Part shown: positions 58,001-64,000 of the stretch, piece after piece
How positions within the stretch are numbered: the first letter of the stretch is position 1
Layout: each line of letters begins with the position of its first letter
Translations under genes and position numbers: made by a program
Notes under the pieces: model-generated
Told to the model about the DNA's origin: nothing
The model's input: only the letters and a program-made list of their open reading frames with translations
Databases searched by the model: none
Assembly: GCF_001625305.1 (NCBI RefSeq)
Contig: NW_017802447.1
Coordinates: 682,722-746,721 of the forward strand
DNA length: 64,000 nt
Origin: Branchiostoma belcheri
Taxonomy: Eukaryota > Chordata > Leptocardii > Amphioxiformes > Branchiostomatidae
Direction of reading: 5' to 3'

Positions 58001-59951
58001 GGTGTGTTTTCAGTCAGACGTGTTGTCGCACGTCACTGCTGACCCTACATGTCCATCTGTGTTTTAAAGCCGTCTCCAGGGCTGTGTAGAACGCACTTCT
58101 TTACTCGTAACCCACATCCATGAAGGTCGAAGCGCGAGCTTACAGTTTACAGCCTAATGCATTTTCTAGGACTTTTATTCTGGTGCTCACACTACACTAC
58201 AGCTATGTCGTGTGGGAAGCAGCTTTACGACTGTTCATTCTCTTAACATCATTGCACGGACTATAACGTGCAGTTTGACTTTATAACATCGCTAGCTGTC
58301 GTTTATTGGACGATCGAATCCAGAACACCAGAGAGCTCCTTTCAGTGTGTTGTGAATTATTTAATGCGACGTAATTACCTCGGTAAAAGTGAGTCAACTC
58401 TTACTTTGATGTTCTGGCTGTTGTGCTTAATGGAACAAGTGCCGAAAACTTTAGCCGCCAAGCTTTAGGCTTCATTTCGCTAAGTTTAGAAAGCCACATT
58501 GAGCAGGCTATTTGTCAAGATGTACTATTCAAATAATTTTTTAAACAAACATCTTATGAGGATGAAATACACAGCAAGCTTAGAAACATTCATTTTATTG
58601 GCCCTGGGTTTTATAAGAACTTCATAGGTCCGATAGTTTGAAACATAGAGAACGACCTGTAACGTTTACACATTTTGATATTCAAAAACAAACTTTTCCA
58701 TGAATCAACAATAGCTATACAAACCTATTGGAGGAAATATACCAGAGGATAGATTTTTCACAATTTTCTTTCATTCATTAAATCTTCATTTTTCTTTTTT
58801 TGTGTCTATTTTTTGTCTGTGTTCTACAAACGTTTTAATTTGATATTTGATATGAGAAACGTTTCAATTTTCTAAGTGACACATTTTTTTACCTAGCTAT
58901 AGTTAGGCCCCAGGCGTCAATCTTACAAGATGTAGGTCTTAGGAGTTCAAACATACGAAAAGGACAGAACTTGTACTGGGTAATGCCAGTATCACAATAG
59001 AACCTAGTAGGCAGCGACTACCACACTGTGTCTTCCAAAAATATGTTTAGGTTACATTGGGCACACAATACATGTACAATTGCACTATACAGACTCGGCT
59101 TAGAAGGTTCTTGGCCAAAAATCACTTTCAAAACATTGATTCCCCGTCTATTAACCACTCAATCGATCTCTCTCTTTGACACTTCAACAAATCACTCCTT
59201 CCGTTCTAGCCAACTCGAGAACAACCTTGGGTCTCTTGTATATCGCTTAGGAATAGAACTCCCATTCCTCACTTAATGTAAGTTACCCTGGACAACGGCC
59301 ATCTCACATCGACAAACGATAGAAGATTAAGAAGATGCTGCACTACCCAGACAACAACTTCAAAATCAAGGTCCCGTGTTCAAGCGACAATATTCACGCC
59401 TGTGTCGCGATCTACAATAATTCACCAGGGAACATGTCAATAGAACTCACAACGAATTGCTAAAGCAGCGAGGCGAGCAACATCTCCATTGTAATGAGTC
59501 ATATCACAACTTCTGATCTCGACACTGAGAAGCGTATATAAGTACAAACCACCAAAGAGGCAGGGTGAGAAAAGACATAATGGCAACGTTATTTTGTAAC
59601 TTTTCTTTGCAGAAGATATTTGTGTGACGCTACCCGACATGGTACCCAAATTACATGTACATAGGCTGAAAACTATCGCAAAAAGTACGAAGCAAAAGCA
59701 CTGTTCGACTTTCGTCAACACCGGGTATCCAGTGCTGAAGAAGTTTGAACCATTGAACATCAGCGCTGAAGGCGTGGCTTTCTCAGACTTGCTACAAACC
59801 TTGGCTACAACAGAATGCCGACCAAACAACAATAAAATATCTCACTGCTCGTGTTGACCTGCCACACTGCGGTGCAACAGGCTAAGGAGACGCAAATTGC
59901 ATCCTACCGATCCCCCCGATATAACACAGGTAGCATTGGCCTGTTACCAAC
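52023..59951. other. Gene-poor region downstream of the BCL11-like gene
   Basis: No supported gene. 53060-53150 carries ATTTGCATAATTCATTCC motifs related to the interior of the element at 3782-4672. 55722-55975 is repeat A. 56380-56720 is a GC-richer stretch with CpG and no frame. 57180-57460 appears unique. A conserved non-coding element could lie in these last two, but only a cross-species alignment could show it. Confidence 0.4.
55722..55975 (+). repeat. Dispersed repeat family A, full copy
   Basis: Starts ATGTTTACCAAAGGAAAACA and ends TATGCGAAGGTAAACATTATG, with the complete body between, including CACCATGGTAACTAGTG and TGCAATTTTATAGCAGGAGG. This is the best copy for defining the ends. 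Confidence 0.9.
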
Positions 59952-62297
59952 TCATCGGCCGGTTTCCAGTTTCAGGTCGGTAACAAAACCGTTCATCTGT
60001 TCGTCCATGCTCTCTCCGGAGACAGACGATGTGACGTCACTCTCCATCTCCAAGGAAGCTTTCCCTTCAGACCCCTCTGCGTCCCCTAACGTGATCTGGC
60101 CCCCCTCCCCCTCCCGGTCCGGGTCCTGCAGGTATATCGTGTTGTCGTGCTGCAGACTGGCGTGCTGCAGGAGTTCCCACGGGCTGCTGCAGGGCTGGCC
60201 GCACTCCGCACAGGACAGCGACGCGGGAGGCTGGTCACCTGTAAGAAAAAATGGGGCAAAATGACGGTTTTTAGTGGCAACTTTGTTCCACCAAATCGAT
60301 AGTCCCCATCAATATTAGGACACTTTTAGCCGAGAACCTGGGGGGGGGGGTCTAGAAGGAAAGTCGTGTGTGTCTTCACAATTGCGTGCTTTACTATTCT
60401 CTGACTTAACAGCATGCTTTGATTGACCAAAAAGATTCTTTTACCAGACACAGTCACCAATACCAGTATCGTGTTAACTCCATTCACTTCATGTAAGTTC
60501 AGGCATTATCATCATTGTCGCATTCAGCTAAAACTGAACTGTCTTTGCAATTCTCTGTCTCCTACCTGCTAAGCCGTTGCACCCCTTTGCTACAGTGCTT
60601 TTCCCATTGACCTATCTGCAAGTTTATGTACCGGAAGACACTCCCGGCCACTTCTTGATGGAGTTTCTGAGCATCTTACGTCCGGTTTCATAGCTACTGT
60701 AACAGTAAAAGTTTATTACCTGCGAAGTCGTCTACTTTGAGGTCCTTTTTCCTGCAGCCGCAGGTGACGTGAGGTCTGCAGCCCACCAGTTTATGGTGCT
60801 GGAGCCGGTGGATGTTTGAGAAGAGCCGCTTGCACCGTCCGCAAATAAGAATGTCCCCGTCATCTGTGGAAACAGTCATTATTGTACTGTGTGTAATGAC
60901 GTGAACAGGCATTGTTCTTGAAAAAAAATCCAGGTTTTCAGTCAATGAAAAAGGTCGCTAATTACATAGAGAATGGACCCGAGTAAGCTGACATAGTGCA
61001 AGCAGCAATATCGATGATGGTTATCATCTTATCTTATGGCAGTAGTGTGTAAAAAAAACTTTGGGAAAAATCTATGCAAAACTATTTTATAGAAAGAAAT
61101 ACCAGTTTGCCATGCTAGCCCATGTATCCTAAGATGATCAATTCTTGATCACCTTAGAATTGGCTCATCTTCCAGGCTACATTCCAATACACCGAGCCAT
61201 AAATGTACATCACACTTAGCAGTTCAACCAATGAGAGACGCGCAATTATCGGTCCGACCAATGAGAGAGTGACTGAATGTCCGTCAACAAATATTTGCAT
61301 TTCCATGTTTTGACGAAGGTTGGCGGGGCATGCCATCACACTTAGCAGCTCAACCAATGAGAGAATTGTAATTAGCGGTTCGACCAATGAATGGGGGGCT
61401 GCATGTCAAGTATTTGCATTTCTATGTTTTCACAGAGGTGGGTGGGGGGGGGGGGGCTTCAGGACGGTCTTCTGCCAACTACGTAGATACCTACTTGACA
61501 TGTTCGTGTGTCGAATCATGCGACTCTGGCTTCTCCGCATGGCCACCGCCAGAGGAGGACCAAGGCGTGGCCGCTTGGGGATCGCCGGACCAATCAGCAG
61601 CGGCGGCGGAGGCCCGTGGTCGTGGAAACCGTGAGATGGTGCGAACCTTGAAGCCAAAGAAAGAAAGAAAGAAAGAGATACATATCTGATACATTCATCT
61701 TCTAATCGTGAGTATAGATCTACAAGGCTCAGGGCATGACCTTGCCGTGGGTTTGAATTCTCATATAGCCGTTTATCATAATCATGTCTATCCTACATTA
61801 TACTCATCACCAGTAATAGCAACTGTGGTATTTGATACAGGGTTTTACAATGTACGTTTGGTCTTGTTATTGTCATAGATATTGGCAGATACAGTCCCTT
61901 TAGATACAGTCATGGATTGGTCCTAGATAGTCAGCGATGCGTGGGCCTGTGGTCTTTGCGTCAGCGAAACATAATATTCTAGTTTTACGAGGTGGTCCTA
62001 GATATATATCTCTCGGTCGGTACCGTTACCATGGTATTGTTGCTTTTAAAGTGTGTCTTTTACGACTGAGTGGCGTGTGTGAGAGATATCAATCGCGTGT
62101 TCTAACAAGAAGTAAAACCCAGATACACACTACAGTGTACCAAGTATCGAGAAATCATGTTTCGTATATTCCCTTAACTTCAATAAAAGCCACAGATTGT
62201 GAACGTTAGTTACTGTACAAAGATCTTAGCTCGTAGATTTTAAATTCTGAAATTGCCACATACCTGCACGCCGGTCTTCCTGGGGGACACAACTCAT
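59952..62297 (-). CDS. Short BCL11-like zinc-finger protein
   Basis: Minus-strand exons are 62264-62297, 60720-60863 and 59952-60238. All introns are GT-AG, phases match, and the sum is 154 codons plus stop. Residues 19-40 form a CCHC-type finger (C19, C22, then H35/H36-region His and C40) like the N-terminal finger of BCL11A/B (CGxCxxxF...HKxxxC). Residues 69-90 form a C2H2 finger with QP..S.W.LLQHA...H..IYL, close to BCL11 finger 1. An acidic Ser-rich tail (91-154) ends the protein. The start is the only ATG in frame in exon 1; a stop lies just upstream. BCL11 proteins are nuclear repressors. The usual N-terminal NuRD-binding MSRRKQ stretch and the later finger clusters are absent. It could be a true short paralog, or a short splice form of a longer gene whose further exons lie beyond the window. 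Confidence 0.78.
61205..61290 (+). repeat. Paired-CCAAT dispersed repeat, copy 3
   Basis: CACTTAGCAGTTCAACCAAT, GAGAGACGCGCAATTATCGG, TCCGACCAATGAGAGAGTG, followed by a TATTTGCATTTCCATGTTTT tail. In intron 1 of the BCL11-like gene. Confidence 0.8.
61330..61437 (+). repeat. Paired-CCAAT dispersed repeat, copy 4
   Basis: CACACTTAGCAGCTCAACC, AATGAGAGAATTGTAATTAG, CGGTTCGACCAATGAATGG and the TATTTGCATTTCTATGTTTT tail. It is a near-tandem partner of copy 3, 130 bp away. Confidence 0.8.
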
Positions 62298-64000
62298 ACA
62301 TGAAGCACAGCGGAGGCTTGTACGCTATGTGCCCATTTATGGCGGGATGTTTTCTGCAAGACATTTACGACACAGTTATGGGCACATGATTCACCGAGCC
62401 TTCACGTCAACGTACATTGGCTACTTGTTAGCAACTTTATACTATATAGAAACGGCTCATCTACGTCAGGCATTTTCAGGACTGCAGTCCTTTTTCTATC
62501 ATATTTGATTTATTCAGACCGTGCCAATTTAAATAATTGTTTCCCGTATATTATAAATCAAGATTTTCAGAACAGTGTGTCATAGAAAGTAAGAAAATAT
62601 TTGGAGAAAAAATTTAAAATGAGTACACTGAACCTTGAACATGTATGTTGCAAGGTATGGCCTCCCCCCCCCCCCCCCGACTCATGTTTTCAACTTTATC
62701 TTTCGGTCCAGCATCGTCTTAGTAGCGTCGAAGATGGCAAAATGTTACGTGCTTGGGAAAGGCACTTTACAAGACTTTCCTCACTCAATCCAGGTGCAAA
62801 ATAGGTACGTGACTTCGGTTGGGGATGTAAAAGGCTGTGGAAGGAGAGGGATGGGCTCTACCTTCCAACACCATACCCTAGACACAGTACGTTAACGACC
62901 CACTGTCCCTACGTATACGGCCTGAAAAAAAATCTATGAGAGTACTTTTACCTGTCTTCAAAATCCAAGAACCAACAGCTGAAATTGATGTGGCCGTAGA
63001 AAAGAATGATAAGCTTCTAACTGTTACTGCAGAGTCTCTACCCACAGTGATAACGTTTCTGTGACGTCAGCACAAACCGTTAACAAATCAGCCAATCAGC
63101 AATACAAGGTGAAACAGCGGTGAATACACTAGTACTTCATGTGGAGTTGCCTTCACTTGAAGTTGCCTTCACTTGAGTAGAATAAATGGCAATGACAATG
63201 ACAATGAAGTTTATTGCCTGTCCATGCCCAACGGGGGCTAAATGTATTTTTATAGATACTTCAAATTTAATACGATACATGACTTGATATCATGACTATA
63301 TCTATATCTAGAATATTCTTCTCTTTTTGTAAGTGTGTAGACGAATTCACAGTTTCTTTTCAATTATATCGTAGCTAGATAATAACATTACGTATGTAAA
63401 TATTTCGTCCTTTGTTATATGTGTATATTTTTTTGTCTAGATGTATGTCACTAAACAGGTAATCATGTATCTTTGTATAGTGGGCTCTAATTTCTAGAAT
63501 AACTTTTTCTTGATTTTCAATACACAAATGGGCAGAACTTTAGCAATTGTGTATTAATCTATGAAACAACAGACGTACCTTAAGTGGGGTGAGGGAGGAG
63601 ACGGTCTGGATTTCTGTCCTTGCTTTGGTCTGTTCGTTTTTGGCTCCGATACCAGGTTGCAATCTGAGGAAGTCACAGAAAACATCATGTCATTGATCCA
63701 TGCTACGGAAATATTTACACACTTCCAACGCCCAATTCGAGAGAATGAGAATAGATGAGAAGCATCCCAGAGACACATCCTTGCCATAAAATACTGCAAA
63801 ATAGCATTCCATTGAAGTAATTATGATATTCATGGCAAAATGTACTTGTTCCTATACTATGGTATAAATGAGTAGTTTACGGCGTTAGATGCAGACTTAG
63901 ATTTAGATATGGAACTTTCTCAAATGATTTCTTCAGGTCCAAACCAATACGTTACACGGGCATTAAACATGGCATCATGTGGTGTTTTAACTGTGTATAT
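62298..64000. other. Upstream region of the BCL11-like gene
   Basis: A possible 3' splice site (CTTGCAG on the minus strand) sits just upstream of exon 1 at about 62355, so a further non-coding exon may exist. A CCTCCCCC homopolymer run lies near 62660-62678 and a SINE at 62705-62925. No other gene is supported to the window end. Confidence 0.45.
62705..62925 (+). repeat. SINE body/tail copy
   Basis: GTGCTTGGGAAAGGCACTTT, CCTCACTCAATCCAGGTG, GGGGATGTAAAAGGCTGTGG, GGAGAGGGATGGGCTC and TATACGGCCTG match the SINE at 40949-41170. The tRNA-like head is lost or diverged. Confidence 0.7.

Noticed and set aside
59624..59857. Small plus-strand protein of 77 aa overlapping a minus-strand frame of 131 aa
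   Set aside because: No domain, signal peptide or splice support on either strand, and the two frames overlap. Left as non-coding.
61320..61689. Gly-rich frames across 61.3-61.7 kb
   Set aside because: They cross a CCAAT repeat and a poly-G run inside an intron, and the protein is low complexity without a motif.
62264..62355. Alternative reading of BCL11-like exon 1 (a Lys-His-Pro to Pro-Ala-Cys frame)
   Set aside because: It is open, but joining it to exon 2 shifts the zinc finger out of frame and gives an immediate stop. The ATG at 62297 gives matching phases.

Overview
The window looks like nuclear DNA of an invertebrate deuterostome, most likely amphioxus (Branchiostoma). I base this on intron-rich genes whose proteins resemble vertebrate families before duplication (one AMSH-type gene, one AAK1/BMP2K-type gene, a BCL11-like gene), on AT-rich introns, and on many short dispersed repeats. 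The species is inferred; no search was run. Exon structures were built by hand from splice consensus, reading phase and family similarity. All three multi-exon coding sequences close to whole codons with consistent phases.

Layout. 1-2346: non-coding, with a fresh 142-bp tandem duplication. 2360-2950 (+): a 196-residue neuropeptide precursor with seven amidated peptides ending in Leu-Pro-amide or Phe-Pro-amide. 3782-4672: a TA-flanked element with terminal inverted repeats. 4725-6557: left arm of a long inverted repeat. 6922-7900: a broken non-LTR reverse transcriptase. 9967-14703 (+): STAMBP/AMSH, a JAMM deubiquitinase in nine coding exons (476 aa), with a likely upstream non-coding exon and promoter near 9.0 kb. 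16028-39684 (+): a 20-exon AAK1/BMP2K (NAK-family) kinase of 1384 aa, with NPF motifs and nine DxFGxxPF-type motifs in its tail. 36777-37388 and 42786-43975: the two pieces of the right inverted-repeat arm. 44-59.9 kb: no convincing gene, but repeats, a promoter-like block and a 44-bp minisatellite. 59952-62297 (-): a three-exon, 154-aa protein with the two N-terminal zinc fingers of BCL11A/B and nothing more.

STAMBP and the NAK kinase are head-to-tail neighbours with only about 0.2 kb between the poly(A) signal of the first and the promoter-like block of the second. Both families act in clathrin-mediated endocytosis and endosomal sorting. The neuropeptide gene and the zinc-finger gene appear unrelated to this pair.

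The points most worth checking are the Pro-amide neuropeptide precursor, the 30-kb-spaced inverted repeat whose left copy lacks a 5.4-kb block holding the kinase's last exon, a minisatellite made of tandem copies of a 5' splice site, the short BCL11-like protein, and two CCAAT-box clusters inside a kinase intron.
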